Positions 1-8,927 of a stretch of 64,000 bases of DNA are shown here, piece after piece (the first letter of the stretch is position 1; each line of letters starts with the position of its first letter). The position numbers and the translations under genes are program-made. The DNA is taken from the NCBI RefSeq assembly GCF_004337705.1, contig NZ_SKBU01000012.1, forward strand, positions 62,001 to 126,000. Direction: 5' to 3'. Source of the stretch: Rubrobacter taiwanensis (GTDB lineage: Bacteria; Actinomycetota; Rubrobacteria; Rubrobacterales; Rubrobacteraceae). The notes under the pieces were generated by a model. The model was not told the DNA's origin. It saw nothing but the letters and a program-made list of their open reading frames with translations, and did no database searches.

Positions 1-37
1 CGAGGGAGAACTTCCCGCCTGGTGCCGGATTACGAGC

Positions 38-334
38 ATGGCGGACTACGAGCGGAGCAAACACGACAAGGTCCGGGACGAGCTGCTCCAGCTCATGCGC
101 CACGCCCCGGACGCCTGGAAGCGGGACGCCAGCAAAGTCGTCCTCCGCCTCGCCGACATCCACGACCTGAGAAAGCTCAAGAAGGATGTGCCCGACTACC
201 TCCTCGCCAGCGGCTCCCGGGGGAACGCCCTGGTCTTCGAGGCCCGGGATCTGGAGGAGTTCCTGGGAAGGCTCCCGCTCGAGAGACCCGGCCTCTCCGG
301 CCTTCTGGCCCGCCTGTTCAAGGGCCGCGGGTAG
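38..334 (+). CDS. Conserved-looking hypothetical protein, 98 aa
   Basis: I do not recognise this protein. It is small, highly charged and mostly predicted helical, with no membrane segment, signal peptide or cysteine. It begins MADYERSKHDKV and ends in a basic tail (LFKGRG). The middle (ADIHDLRKLKKDVPDYLLAS) looks like a short helical regulatory or nucleic-acid-associated fold, but that is only an impression. The ATG at 38 has no clear ribosome binding site, and only 37 bases of upstream sequence are visible. The next gene lies 162 bp downstream, so the two may not be co-transcribed. Confidence 0.6.
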   Translation: MADYERSKHDKVRDELLQLMRHAPDAWKRDASKVVLRLADIHDLRKLKKDVPDYLLASGSRGNALVFEARDLEEFLGRLPLERPGLSGLLARLFKGRG

Positions 335-496
335 GGAGCGGAGCGCACTGCAGCACCTTGGTGGACGCGGGGAGAGCGGCGTACGCGAGTCGGAGCACCG
401 GCTGAGCCAGGTTGGGAGGTGGCCTGCAACCGGACGCGATTTCTGGTATCCATTTAACTTGATGTCTGGTTGTGGTGCCGGACCGGAGGTGGCAGC

Positions 497-982
497 TTGG
501 CAAGCGTTCTCTTCGTCTGTATGGGGAACATCTGCCGCTCGCCGACGGCTCAAGGGGTCTTCGAGCGGCTCGTAGAGCGCGAGGGGCTGGAGGGCGAGAT
601 CCGTGCCGACTCGGCCGGGACGGGCTCCTGGCACGTCGGCGAGCCTCCGGACCGGCGGGCGCAGGAGAGCGCGCGGCGGCGCGGGATAGACCTGAGCGGC
701 CAGCGGGCGCGGCAGCTGGAGCCCGAGGACTTCGAGCGCTTCGACTACGTCGTGGTCATGGACCGGGAGAACTATCGCAACGTGCTCGCCATGTGTCCCC
801 CGGAGCACCGGGAGAAGGTGCGCCTCCTGATGGAGTACGCGCCGGAAACCGGCGTCTCCGAGGTCCCCGACCCCTACTTCGGCGGGCCGGACGGCTTCGA
901 GCGGGTTCTGGACCTCGTAGAGGAGGCCGCCGAAGGGCTGCTGGACGAGATCCGGGCCGGAGGCGGCGATGATGGCCGCTGA
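497..982 (+). CDS. Low-molecular-weight phosphotyrosine phosphatase family protein
   Basis: A cysteine phosphatase of 161 aa. The P-loop C-X5-R is at residues 8-14 (CMGNICR) and is followed by SPTAQ. The general-acid aspartate is D125 in the DPY motif. The TTG start at 497 is chosen because GGAGGT at 485-490 sits six bases before it; longer frames have no such site. The Ile at the variable P-loop position differs from the Thr of arginine phosphatases such as YwlE. The gene overlaps the fructosamine kinase by 14 bp. LMW-PTP homologues paired with fructosamine kinases are known to dephosphorylate sugar-phosphate Amadori adducts, so protein deglycation is as likely a role as phosphotyrosine turnover. 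Confidence 0.9.
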   Translation: MASVLFVCMGNICRSPTAQGVFERLVEREGLEGEIRADSAGTGSWHVGEPPDRRAQESARRRGIDLSGQRARQLEPEDFERFDYVVVMDRENYRNVLAMCPPEHREKVRLLMEYAPETGVSEVPDPYFGGPDGFERVLDLVEEAAEGLLDEIRAGGGDDGR

Positions 983-1829
983 AGTGAGACGGGAGGCGGA
1001 GGCCGCGCTCGGAGTGCGGCTCACGAGCGTCCGCCCGCTCGGCGGCGGATGTATCGGGGAGGTCTACCGGCTGGACCTCCCGGACGGCTCCCGGCTGGTC
1101 GCCAAGGCGGATCCGTCCCACAAAGCGCACCTGGAGCGCGAGGCATACATGCTGCGCTACCTGCGGGAGAATAGCGACCTGCCGGTCCCGGAGGTGATCT
1201 ACTCCTCCGAAACCCTCCTGGTCATGGAGTTCGTGGAGAGCGACGGAGACATCTCCGGGACGGTGGAGGAGCACGCGGCGGAGATGCTGGCCGACCTGCA
1301 CAGCCTCTCCTGGAAGGCCTTCGGGCTGGAGCGGGACACCCTGATCGGGAGCCTCCCCCAGCCGAACCCTCCCTCAGAGTCCTGGGTGGAGTTCTTCTGC
1401 GAGTACCGCCTGCTCTACCTGGCGCGGGTGGCCCGCGAGGCCGGCCGTCTGCCCGCCGATACCTACCGCCGCCTGCAGCGGTTCGCGGACACCCTGCCAG
1501 GAAGACTGCCGGAACCCGAACGCCCGGCCCTGATCCACGGCGACGTCTGGAGCGGGAACGTGCTGGTACGCAACGGCCGGGTGGCGGCCTTCCTGGACCC
1601 GGCCATCTACTACGCCGACCCCGAGATCGAACTCGCCTTCATCACCCTCTTCAATACCTTCGGCGAGCGTTTCTTCCGGCGCTACGCAGAGCTCCGAGAC
1701 CTCCGGGAAGGGTTCTTCGAGGAGCGGCGCGACGTCTACAACCTCTACCCGCTCCTCGTGCACACCTACTACTTCGGCGGCAGCTACCTTGGCTCAGTGG
1801 AGAATACCCTGACCCGGTTCGGATTCTGA
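969..1829 (+). CDS. Fructosamine/ribulosamine 3-kinase family protein
   Basis: A protein of 286 aa with the aminoglycoside-phosphotransferase-like kinase fold. It has a nucleotide loop (LGGGCIGEVYRL), the ATP-binding Lys in LVAKAD, the catalytic HGDVWSGN loop near residue 190 and a metal-binding DPA motif about 17 residues later. These are hallmarks of the FN3K family, which phosphorylates ketoamines on glycated proteins so that they fall off. GGAGG at 959-963 serves ATG 969 or the adjacent ATG 972. It is translationally coupled to the phosphatase upstream. Bacterial members usually prefer ribulosamines and erythrulosamines over fructosamines. Its 3-prime end overlaps the convergent gene by 36 bp. 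Confidence 0.88.
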   Translation: MMAAEVRREAEAALGVRLTSVRPLGGGCIGEVYRLDLPDGSRLVAKADPSHKAHLEREAYMLRYLRENSDLPVPEVIYSSETLLVMEFVESDGDISGTVEEHAAEMLADLHSLSWKAFGLERDTLIGSLPQPNPPSESWVEFFCEYRLLYLARVAREAGRLPADTYRRLQRFADTLPGRLPEPERPALIHGDVWSGNVLVRNGRVAAFLDPAIYYADPEIELAFITLFNTFGERFFRRYAELRDLREGFFEERRDVYNLYPLLVHTYYFGGSYLGSVENTLTRFGF

Positions 1830-2213
1830 CCGGAGCCGCAGCTCTATGGTGACCATGTTGCCCCGGTTGCCCCGCAGCAGGTTCATGAGATCCATCACCC
1901 GCTTGAGCAGCCCATACTTCTGCCGGACCCGCTCGTTGATCTCGTAAGCCTCTTTCTCATCCTCAACTAAGCGCGCCTCAGCCCGGACCCAATCCCCCCG
2001 TACCCCCCCACCCCAGTCACACGGAGCGACCCCGACCTCCGGGTTGTTCCGAATGCGCCTCACCTTCCCCGCCGTCCTCGGCGTCCGGACGTACAGCTTC
2101 CCATCCTCCTCCACAAACCACATCGGCGTCCTTACCGCCACCCCACTCCGCCGGTAGCTCTCCAGATTCAGATACCTCTCGCCCGCAAACTGCCTCAATC
2201 GCTCCGATCCCAT
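1794..2213 (-). CDS. PPOX-class FMN/F420-binding oxidoreductase
   Basis: A split-barrel protein of 139 aa of the pyridoxamine-phosphate-oxidase-like superfamily. The pattern RTPMWFVEEDGKLYVRT followed by GKVRRIRNNPEVGVAP is typical of PPOX-class F420-dependent enzymes. These reduce small quinone-like or biliverdin-type substrates in actinobacteria; the substrate here is unknown. The ATG at 2213 is preferred over the in-frame TTG at 2258 because GGAGG lies directly upstream (2217-2221), although the spacing is short. It is divergent from the RpiR gene, with an 89-bp shared intergenic region, and convergent with the kinase. Confidence 0.82.
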   Translation of the reverse strand: MGSERLRQFAGERYLNLESYRRSGVAVRTPMWFVEEDGKLYVRTPRTAGKVRRIRNNPEVGVAPCDWGGGVRGDWVRAEARLVEDEKEAYEINERVRQKYGLLKRVMDLMNLLRGNRGNMVTIELRLRSESEPGQGILH

Positions 2214-2241
2214 ACCCCTCCAGACTATATCTACACCCCTC

Positions 2242-2304
2242 TGAATGCAAATATTCAAAAACTTGCGTGCCGGGAGGGTGTTACTGTATAGTATTATTCA
2301 GAAT
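2242..2304 (+). promoter_or_regulatory. Divergent promoter/operator region of the RpiR-hut operon
   Basis: A -10 box TATAGT (2287-2292) lies 18 bp downstream of TTGCGT (2263-2268), placing the transcript start at about 2299-2303, on or next to the ATG at 2303. Two AT-rich inverted repeats stand out in the GC-rich background: TGAAT-N6-ATTCA at 2242-2257 and ATTCAGAAT at 2296-2304. Both share the ATTC/GAAT core and flank the promoter, as expected for an autoregulated operator. The repeats are visible; binding by the RpiR protein is inferred. Confidence 0.55.
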
Positions 2305-3175
2305 GGAGGAGAGGGCGTCTAGATCCGGGGGTTCCGGCGAGGGGCGGCTGGCGGCGTTCTTCGAGCGGCGGCGGCTCTCGCCGACGCAGCGGCGGCTGGC
2401 GCGGTACATTCTGGATCATCCGCGCGAGGTTCCGTTTCTGTCGGCTGTGGAGTTGGCCGCTCGGGTGGGGGTGAGTCAGCCGTCGGTAACGCGGCTGGCG
2501 GTTGCGCTGGGGTTCCGGGGGTATGGGGATTTTCAGAGGGAGCTGCGCCGGATCGCGTTGAGCGGTTCGGGGGAGGAGACGGGCAACAAGTTCCAGAGGG
2601 CGGTTACGGCCGAGATCGAGAACCTGAAGCTGCTGCGCGATTCGCTGGGGGATGCGGGGGAGATTTCGGCTCTCGGGAGGGGGCTCGCCGCTTCGGAGCC
2701 GCTGGTGGTGCTGGGGTTGAGGGCTTCGGCTCCGATGGCGGAGTACTTCGGGTACTTCGCGGAGAAGGTCCACCCCGATGTACGGGTTCTGACCTGTGGC
2801 GGCAGCGTCGCAGCCGACCGGTTGGCGCATGCCCGGCATGCGGGCGGTGACCGGGTGCTCTGCTTCCTGCTGCCGCGTCATCCGCGCGAGACGCTGGAGG
2901 CGCTGTCGTACGCGAGGCGGCTCGGGTTCTCCATCTCGGTCGTCACGGACCGCAGGACGGAGGCCGTCTTACGGTTGAGTGATGACGTTCTCACGGTGGG
3001 GATGGGGACGCGGCTCGTCTTCGACTCGCAGGCGGCGGCGATGGTGCTCGCCGGGGTGCTTCTGGAGGCGCTCTCGGATGCGTTCTCCGGCCGGGCGCAG
3101 GCGCGGCTGGAGGACTTCGAGCAGCGGGCGGCGGAGCTGGAGTGGTTCGTGATCGAGGAAGGAGGCGAGGGATAA
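2303..3175 (+). CDS. MurR/RpiR family transcriptional regulator
   Basis: A DNA-binding regulator of 290 aa with an N-terminal RpiR-type helix-turn-helix (VELAARVGVSQPSVTRLAV) and a C-terminal SIS domain. SIS domains normally bind phosphosugars. The ATG at 2303 is chosen over a GTG at 2267 because the -10 box at 2287-2292 would exclude the longer form; the mRNA then appears leaderless. The stop overlaps the start of the transporter gene by one base, so it is the first gene of the histidine operon and probably its regulator. Hut operons are more often run by HutC (GntR), HutR or HutP types, so an RpiR regulator is unusual. Confidence 0.88.
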   Translation: MEERASRSGGSGEGRLAAFFERRRLSPTQRRLARYILDHPREVPFLSAVELAARVGVSQPSVTRLAVALGFRGYGDFQRELRRIALSGSGEETGNKFQRAVTAEIENLKLLRDSLGDAGEISALGRGLAASEPLVVLGLRASAPMAEYFGYFAEKVHPDVRVLTCGGSVAADRLAHARHAGGDRVLCFLLPRHPRETLEALSYARRLGFSISVVTDRRTEAVLRLSDDVLTVGMGTRLVFDSQAAAMVLAGVLLEALSDAFSGRAQARLEDFEQRAAELEWFVIEEGGEG

Positions 3176-4512
3176 TGGAAGAAGCGGCGGCCGGCAGGTC
3201 CGCGGCGGCGCTCAGGTTCGTTCTCACCACGGTAGTGGGGGCGTTCTTCTTCCTGGTGCCGGTCTATTACGCCGGGCAGTGGACGATTCCGTTCGACGTG
3301 GTGGTCAGCTACATCCGCGGCGGTTTCCCGCAGGCGGTGGCGCTCTACTGTCTGGTCGTGATCCTGGCCTCCGTGGCGCTCAGCGTCGCGGCCGAGCTGC
3401 AGGCGCGCGGGAAGTTGGAGGCCGGGCGCTTCGATGTCCGGTACTTCAGGACCGGCCCGGCGTTTCTGTTCTTCAGGTTACTGGGCGGGGTGTTCGCGGT
3501 CATGATCTACTTCGGTGCAGGGCCGGAGTTCATCCTCGCCGAGAGCGCCGGCGGTCTGATGTACAACACTCTTGTGGCATCGGTGGCCGTGATCGTGCCC
3601 ATCGGCGCGATCTTCATAACGCTGTTTGTGGCCTTCGGCGGGCTGGAGTTCGTCGGCACGCTGGCGCGCCCGGTCATGCGCCCGCTCTTCAGGGTGCCGG
3701 GGCGGGCGGCGCTGGATGCGACCGCCTCATATGTGGGCAGCTACTCCATCGGACTCTACGTCACCAACAAGATGTACAACGAGGGACGCTACTCGGCGCG
3801 GGAGGCCGCCGTCATCGCCACGTGCTTCTCGACGGTGAGCATGGGTTTCTTCGCGGTCGTGGCGGCGACGCTGGACCTGCTGCCGTACTTCCCCCTGATC
3901 TTCCTCTCGACCACGTTCGTTATCATTGTGCTGGCGGCGATCCTGTGCCGGATACCGCCGCTCTCGTGGAAGCCGGATGCGTACGCCGCGGAGCCGGTGC
4001 GGGAGCGGGAGTACTCGGGTAACCTCTTCCGGCACGCCGTGGAGGAGGCGGTCGGGCGCGCTGCCCGGGCCCGCAACGTCTTCGTGGAGCTGCGGGACGG
4101 GTTCATCGACGGGCTGAAGCTCACGCTCGTCATCATCCCCACGATCCTGGCCATCGGCCTGCTGGCGATCCTGCTCGCCGAGCACACCCCGCTCTTTACC
4201 TGGCTCGGGGCTCCGGTGGAGCCGGTTCTGGAGCTTTTGGGCGTTCCGGACGCGGCGATAGTGGCTCCGGCGACCCTGATCGGGATAACCGAGATGTTCC
4301 TGCCCGCGCTGCTCGCTACCGAGGCGGCGCTCGCGGCCAAGTTCTTCGTCGCGGTGCTCTCGCTGAGCCAGATCCTCTTCTTCTCCGCCGTGATCCCGCT
4401 GCTTCTGGAGATAGATATCCCGGTCAAGCTCTGGGAGATCCTGCTCCTCTTCCTGCTCCGGACTATAATCGCGATACCGCTCATAGCGGCGTTGATGCAC
4501 ATCTTCTTCTAG
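3175..4512 (+). CDS. YjiH/nucleoside-recognition-domain membrane protein, candidate histidine or urocanate carrier
   Basis: A polytopic membrane protein of 445 aa with about ten hydrophobic segments. The order is an N-terminal GATE/nucleoside-recognition-like half, a charged cytoplasmic linker (about residues 270-310) and a second membrane half ending in LLRTIIAIPLIAALMHIFF. This matches the YjiH family. The ATG at 3175 overlaps the regulator stop (TAATG) and has GGAGGCGAGGG just before it. YjiH-like proteins are poorly characterised. Its place between the regulator and hutH suggests uptake of histidine or a related imidazole compound, but the sequence alone does not show the substrate. Confidence 0.75.
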   Translation: MEEAAAGRSAAALRFVLTTVVGAFFFLVPVYYAGQWTIPFDVVVSYIRGGFPQAVALYCLVVILASVALSVAAELQARGKLEAGRFDVRYFRTGPAFLFFRLLGGVFAVMIYFGAGPEFILAESAGGLMYNTLVASVAVIVPIGAIFITLFVAFGGLEFVGTLARPVMRPLFRVPGRAALDATASYVGSYSIGLYVTNKMYNEGRYSAREAAVIATCFSTVSMGFFAVVAATLDLLPYFPLIFLSTTFVIIVLAAILCRIPPLSWKPDAYAAEPVREREYSGNLFRHAVEEAVGRAARARNVFVELRDGFIDGLKLTLVIIPTILAIGLLAILLAEHTPLFTWLGAPVEPVLELLGVPDAAIVAPATLIGITEMFLPALLATEAALAAKFFVAVLSLSQILFFSAVIPLLLEIDIPVKLWEILLLFLLRTIIAIPLIAALMHIFF

Positions 4513-4519
4513 GGGTGGC

Positions 4520-6043
4520 GTGGAGACGGTCCGCCTGGAGAGTCTGAGCCCGGACGGCGTGGTGGCCGTAGCCCGCCGCGCGGCCCGGGTTGCGGTGAGC
4601 CGGGAGGCGCGCGAGCGCGTCCGCCGCTTCCGGGAGCACGTCGAGCGTATCGGCAGCGGGGAGGAGGCGGTCTACGGGGTCACGACCGGCTTCGGGGCGC
4701 TCGCGACCGCCCGCATCCCCCCGCAGGAGCGGCGGACGCTGCAGCACGCCATCCTGCGTTCCCACGCCGCCGGGATGGGGCCGTTCGTAGAGCCGGAAGT
4801 TGTGCGGGCGATGATGGTCATCCGGGCCAAGACGCTCGCGATGGGACACTCCGGCGTCCGGCCCGAGGTGGTGGACGCGCTGGTCGGGCTGCTGAACTCC
4901 GGCATAACCCCCGCCGTCCCGGAGCACGGTTCTTTGGGCGCGAGCGGGGATCTGGCCCCGCTCGCGCACGTAGGGCTGGTCCTGACCGGCGAGGGGTGGG
5001 TGCTGGAGGACGGTGAGGCGGTACCGGCCGCAGAGGCCCTGGCGCGGGCCGGGATCCGGCCCCTCCGGCTGGAGGTCAAGGAGGGCCTGGCGCTCGTCAA
5101 CGGCACCGACGGGATGCTGGCGCTCCTGATCCTGGCGCTGGAAGACTTCGGGATGCTGCTCAAGACGGCAGATGTCACGGCGGCGATGAGCATAGAGGCC
5201 CTCTTCGGCACCGACCGGGTCTACCGGGAGGAGCTGCACGCCCTCAGACCGCACCCCGGCCAGCTGGAGAGCGCGCGCAATATCTACCGGCTTCTCTCCG
5301 GCAGCCCCATGGTCGCCTCGCACCGGGACTCCGACCACCTGGTGCAGGACGCCTACTCGCTGCGGTGTACCCCGCAGGTCTGCGGGGCGGCGCGGGACAC
5401 CCGGCGGTTCGCGGCGGAGGTAGCGGAGCGGGAGCTCGCTTCCGCCACGGATAACCCGGTGGTGCTGGAGAGCGGGGCGGTTGAGAGCACGGGCAACTTC
5501 CACGGGGAGCCGCTGGCCTTCGCATTGGACTTCCTGGCGGTCGCTGCGGCGGAGGTGGGGGCGATCGCCGAGCGCCGCACGGACCGTATGCTCGACCCGG
5601 CCCGCTCGCAGGGGCTGCCGCCGTTCCTGATCCCGCGCGCCGGGACCAACTCCGGGTTCATGGTCGCCCAGTACACCGCGGCCGCGCTCGCCGGGGAGAA
5701 CCGGCGGCTGGCCATCCCGGCGAGCACCGGGTCGCTGCCGACCTCCGCGATGCAGGAGGATCACGTCTCGATGGGCTGGAGCGCCGGGATGAAACTGCGC
5801 AAGCTGCTCGAGAACCTCACCCGCATCCTGGCGGTGGAGGCGGTGTGCGCGGCGCAGGCTCTGGACCTGCGGGCCCCTCTCCTGCCCGCCGCCGCGACCA
5901 ACGCCGTCCTGCTGCGTATCCGGCAGGAGATCCCGTTCATGCCGGAGGACCGCTTCCTGGCGCCGTACCTGCGGGCAGCCGAGGAGCTGGTAGGTTCGGG
6001 CGAGCTGCTGAGGGCCGCGGGGGAGGCGGTGGAGCTGGAGTAG
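4520..6043 (+). CDS. hutH: Histidine ammonia-lyase
   Basis: The enzyme deaminates L-histidine to trans-urocanate, the first step of the Hut pathway, in the cytoplasm. It has 507 aa, a normal length. The Ala-Ser-Gly tripeptide that cyclises to the MIO electrophile is at residues 141-143 within GSLGASGDLAPLAH. The conserved YGVTTGFG segment (52-59) and NFHGEPLA support the family. The GTG start at 4520 follows AGGGGTGG. It is seven bases after the carrier gene, and its stop overlaps the next start by one base, so it sits firmly inside the operon. Confidence 0.97.
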   Translation: METVRLESLSPDGVVAVARRAARVAVSREARERVRRFREHVERIGSGEEAVYGVTTGFGALATARIPPQERRTLQHAILRSHAAGMGPFVEPEVVRAMMVIRAKTLAMGHSGVRPEVVDALVGLLNSGITPAVPEHGSLGASGDLAPLAHVGLVLTGEGWVLEDGEAVPAAEALARAGIRPLRLEVKEGLALVNGTDGMLALLILALEDFGMLLKTADVTAAMSIEALFGTDRVYREELHALRPHPGQLESARNIYRLLSGSPMVASHRDSDHLVQDAYSLRCTPQVCGAARDTRRFAAEVAERELASATDNPVVLESGAVESTGNFHGEPLAFALDFLAVAAAEVGAIAERRTDRMLDPARSQGLPPFLIPRAGTNSGFMVAQYTAAALAGENRRLAIPASTGSLPTSAMQEDHVSMGWSAGMKLRKLLENLTRILAVEAVCAAQALDLRAPLLPAAATNAVLLRIRQEIPFMPEDRFLAPYLRAAEELVGSGELLRAAGEAVELE

Positions 6044-7263
6044 TGGACGCGGGAAGGGTTGAGGCGCGCCTGGAAGAGCTCTTCGAGCTCGCCCGCGACC
6101 CCGGCGGCGGAGCGACGCGGCCTGCCTACTCGCCGGAGGAGGCGCAGGCGATGCGCCTCGTTGCGGAGTGGATGGAGGAGGCCGGGCTCTCCCCCCGGCT
6201 GGACGGCTTCGGTAACCTGTGGGGCCTGCCGCCGGGGGCCGGGCGGTTCGTCACCGGCGGCTCGCACGTGGACACCGTCCCGAACGGCGGCCGCCACGAC
6301 GGCGCTCTGGGGACCGTACTCGCGCTGGAGGCGGCCGAGGGGCTGGACGGCCCGTTCGGCGTGCTGGTCTGCGCCGCGGAGGAGGCCCCGCGGTTCGGGG
6401 CCGGAACTTTAGGCTCTCGCCGGCTCGCCGGGAAGCTCTCCGATGAGGATCTGGCACAGCTGCGCGACGCGGCGGGCGTCTCCGCGCTCGAAGCGCGCGC
6501 GGGGTTCCTGGAGCTGCTCGCCGGCATCCCGCGGCTGGAGGATGCAGACCCGCTCTCGCGCGTGGCGGCGCACGTGGAGGTGCACATCGAGCAGCGCCGC
6601 GATCTCAGGGAGCGGGGCGCGCCGGTGGGGGTCGCAACCGCCGTGGCCGGTCCCGCCCGTTACCGGCTCGTCTTCGCCGGCACCACCGGCCACTCCGGGG
6701 AGACCCGGATGCCGGAGCGCCGGGATGCCCTGTGCGCCGCCGCAGAGACGATCCTGCTCGTCGAACGGCTGGCGCGGGGAGCGGCCTCTACCGTAGCCAC
6801 CGTCGGGACCGTGGGGGTGGAGCCGGGCTCGCTCACCGCCATTCCGGGCCGGGTGGAGCTGGGGCTGGACGTACGCAGCACCGACCCGGAGGAGCGGGAG
6901 GAACTGGTCGCCGCGGTAGCGCGCGGGAGCGGCGAGATAGCCGCCCGGCGCGGCGTACGGTTCTCCGCCCGCAAGCTCTCGGCCGCCGCCCCCGTCCTCA
7001 TGGACGGGCGGTTGGTGGAGCTGGTCGAACGGGTTGCCCGCAGCGAAGGTATCCCGGCGCTCCGGTGCGAGAGCCACGCCGGTCACGATGCCCAGCACCT
7101 CGCCGAAAGGGTGCCGGCCGCGCTGCTGTTTGCCGCCTCGGCCAACGGGGTGAGCCACGCGCCGGAGGAAGCCGTGGACCGGAGGGATCTGGAGCAGGTG
7201 CTCGCGCTGCTCGCGGCACTCATGCCCGAGCTGGCGCGCCGATACGGAGGAGGAGAGAGATGA
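6043..7263 (+). CDS. M20-family amidohydrolase (allantoate/carbamoylase-like), candidate N-formylglutamate hydrolase
   Basis: A metallo-amidohydrolase of 406 aa similar to allantoate amidohydrolases and N-carbamoyl-amino-acid hydrolases. Metal ligands are visible: H75 and D77 ([12 protein letters not shown]), D86, E113-E114 (AAEEAPRFG) and a later His in [11 protein letters not shown] 6043 overlaps the hutH stop (TAGTG). HutF in this operon makes N-formylglutamate, and no classical HutG is present. This enzyme therefore most plausibly releases formate from N-formylglutamate. Allantoate-amidohydrolase-like genes sit between hut genes in other actinobacteria as well. The family is clear; the substrate is inferred. 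Confidence 0.85.
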   Translation: MDAGRVEARLEELFELARDPGGGATRPAYSPEEAQAMRLVAEWMEEAGLSPRLDGFGNLWGLPPGAGRFVTGGSHVDTVPNGGRHDGALGTVLALEAAEGLDGPFGVLVCAAEEAPRFGAGTLGSRRLAGKLSDEDLAQLRDAAGVSALEARAGFLELLAGIPRLEDADPLSRVAAHVEVHIEQRRDLRERGAPVGVATAVAGPARYRLVFAGTTGHSGETRMPERRDALCAAAETILLVERLARGAASTVATVGTVGVEPGSLTAIPGRVELGLDVRSTDPEEREELVAAVARGSGEIAARRGVRFSARKLSAAAPVLMDGRLVELVERVARSEGIPALRCESHAGHDAQHLAERVPAALLFAASANGVSHAPEEAVDRRDLEQVLALLAALMPELARRYGGGER

Positions 7264-8927
7264 CCGACGAGAAGACCACGACTATAAGGGCTCCGCGCGG
7301 GGCGGAGATCTCCTGCCGCGGCTGGCAGCAGGAGGCCGCTTTAAGGATGCTCATGAACAACCTGGACCCCGAGGTCGCCGAGCGGCCCGAAGACCTGGTA
7401 GTCTACGGCGGGACCGGGAAGGCCGCCCGCAACTGGGAGAGCTTCTGGGCCATAGTCTCGACGCTCCGGCGGCTCGCCGACGACGAGACCCTGCTGGTGC
7501 AGTCCGGCAAGCCGGTCGCCGTGTTCCGCACCAACCCGTGGGCCCCGCGGGTCCTGATCGCCAACTCCCTGCTCGTCCCCGACTGGGCCGACTGGGAGAC
7601 CTTCCGGGAGCTGGAGCGGGCCGGGCTCACCATGTACGGCCAGATGACCGCCGGGTCCTGGATCTACATCGGCACCCAGGGCATCCTGCAGGGCACCTAC
7701 GAGACGTTCGCCGCCGTCGCCGAGCAGAAGTTCGGCGGCACGCTGCAGGGCCGGGTCTGCCTCACCGCCGGGCTCGGCGGAATGGGCGGGGCGCAGCCGC
7801 TCGCCGTCACGATGAACGAGGGTGTTGCCCTCTGCGTCGAGGTGGACCCGCGCCGCATAGAGCGGCGGATTGAGACCGGCTACCTGGACGAACGCGTAGA
7901 CGATCTGGACGGGGCGGTGCGCCGGGCCGAAGAGGCGAAGCGAAACGGCGAGCCCGTCTCCATCGGCATCCCGGGCAACGCCGCCGAGATCTTCCCGGCG
8001 CTCCTGGAGCGCGGGTTTATCCCGGATGCTGTGACCGACCAGACCTCCGCCCACGATCCTTTAGGCGGATACATCCCGGCCGGATATTCGCTGGAGGGGG
8101 CCTCAGAGTTGCGCGAGTCCGATCCGGAGCGCTACGTGGCCGAGGCGCGCCGGAGCATGGCCCGCCACTGCGCGGCGATGGTCGGCTTTATGCGGCGCGG
8201 AGCAGAGACCTTCGACTACGGCAACAACCTGCGCGGCGAGGCGAAGCTGGGCGGCTTTAAGGATGCCTTCGCCTATCCCGGCTTCGTCCCGGCCTACATC
8301 CGGCCGCTCTTCTGCGAGGGCAAGGGGCCGTTCCGCTGGGCGGCCCTCTCCGGGGACCCGCAGGACATCGCCGCCACCGACGAGGCCGTCCTGGAGCTCT
8401 TCCCGGAGGACGGGAAGCTCGCGCGCTGGATCCATCAGGCCCGCGAGAAGGTCCGCTTCCAGGGGCTCCCGGCGCGCATCTGCTGGCTCGGGGCCGGGGA
8501 GCGGCACAAGGCGGGCCTGCGCTTCAACGAGCTGGCCGCCGCCGGCGAGGTCTCCGCTCCCATCGTTATCGGGCGCGACCACCTGGACGCCGGCTCCGTC
8601 GCCTCGCCCTACCGCGAGACCGAGGCGATGGCCGACGGCTCCGACGCCATCGCCGACTGGCCCATCCTCAACGCCCTGCTCAACACCGCGAGCGGCGCGA
8701 GCTGGGTGGCGGTCCACCACGGCGGCGGGGTCGGCATCGGGAAGTCCATCCACGCCGGGGCGCAGGTCGTCGCCGACGGCACCGCAGAGGGCGCCGCACG
8801 CGTCGAGCGGGTGCTCACCAACGACCCCGCCATCGGCGTCGCGCGCCACGCCGACGCGGGCTACGCGCCGGCCCGGGAGGCGGCCCGCAGGCTCGGTCTC
8901 GACCTGCCGATGCTCGACCGTGAGTAG
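7260..8927 (+). CDS. hutU: Urocanate hydratase
   Basis: This 555-residue enzyme converts urocanate to 4-imidazolone-5-propionate using tightly bound NAD+. Family signatures include the early [23 protein letters not shown] (NAD site), [16 protein letters not shown] and the long C-terminal [20 protein letters not shown] segment. The ATG at 7260 overlaps the preceding stop (ATGA) and has GGAGGAGGAGAG immediately upstream. Full length; no defect seen. Confidence 0.97.
   Translation: MTDEKTTTIRAPRGAEISCRGWQQEAALRMLMNNLDPEVAERPEDLVVYGGTGKAARNWESFWAIVSTLRRLADDETLLVQSGKPVAVFRTNPWAPRVLIANSLLVPDWADWETFRELERAGLTMYGQMTAGSWIYIGTQGILQGTYETFAAVAEQKFGGTLQGRVCLTAGLGGMGGAQPLAVTMNEGVALCVEVDPRRIERRIETGYLDERVDDLDGAVRRAEEAKRNGEPVSIGIPGNAAEIFPALLERGFIPDAVTDQTSAHDPLGGYIPAGYSLEGASELRESDPERYVAEARRSMARHCAAMVGFMRRGAETFDYGNNLRGEAKLGGFKDAFAYPGFVPAYIRPLFCEGKGPFRWAALSGDPQDIAATDEAVLELFPEDGKLARWIHQAREKVRFQGLPARICWLGAGERHKAGLRFNELAAAGEVSAPIVIGRDHLDAGSVASPYRETEAMADGSDAIADWPILNALLNTASGASWVAVHHGGGVGIGKSIHAGAQVVADGTAEGAARVERVLTNDPAIGVARHADAGYAPAREAARRLGLDLPMLDRE

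Noticed and set aside
335-496. A possible tRNA or small RNA in the gap before the phosphatase gene.
   Set aside because: No T-loop or anticodon-arm pattern could be found; only a run of GC-rich sequence and a ribosome binding site.
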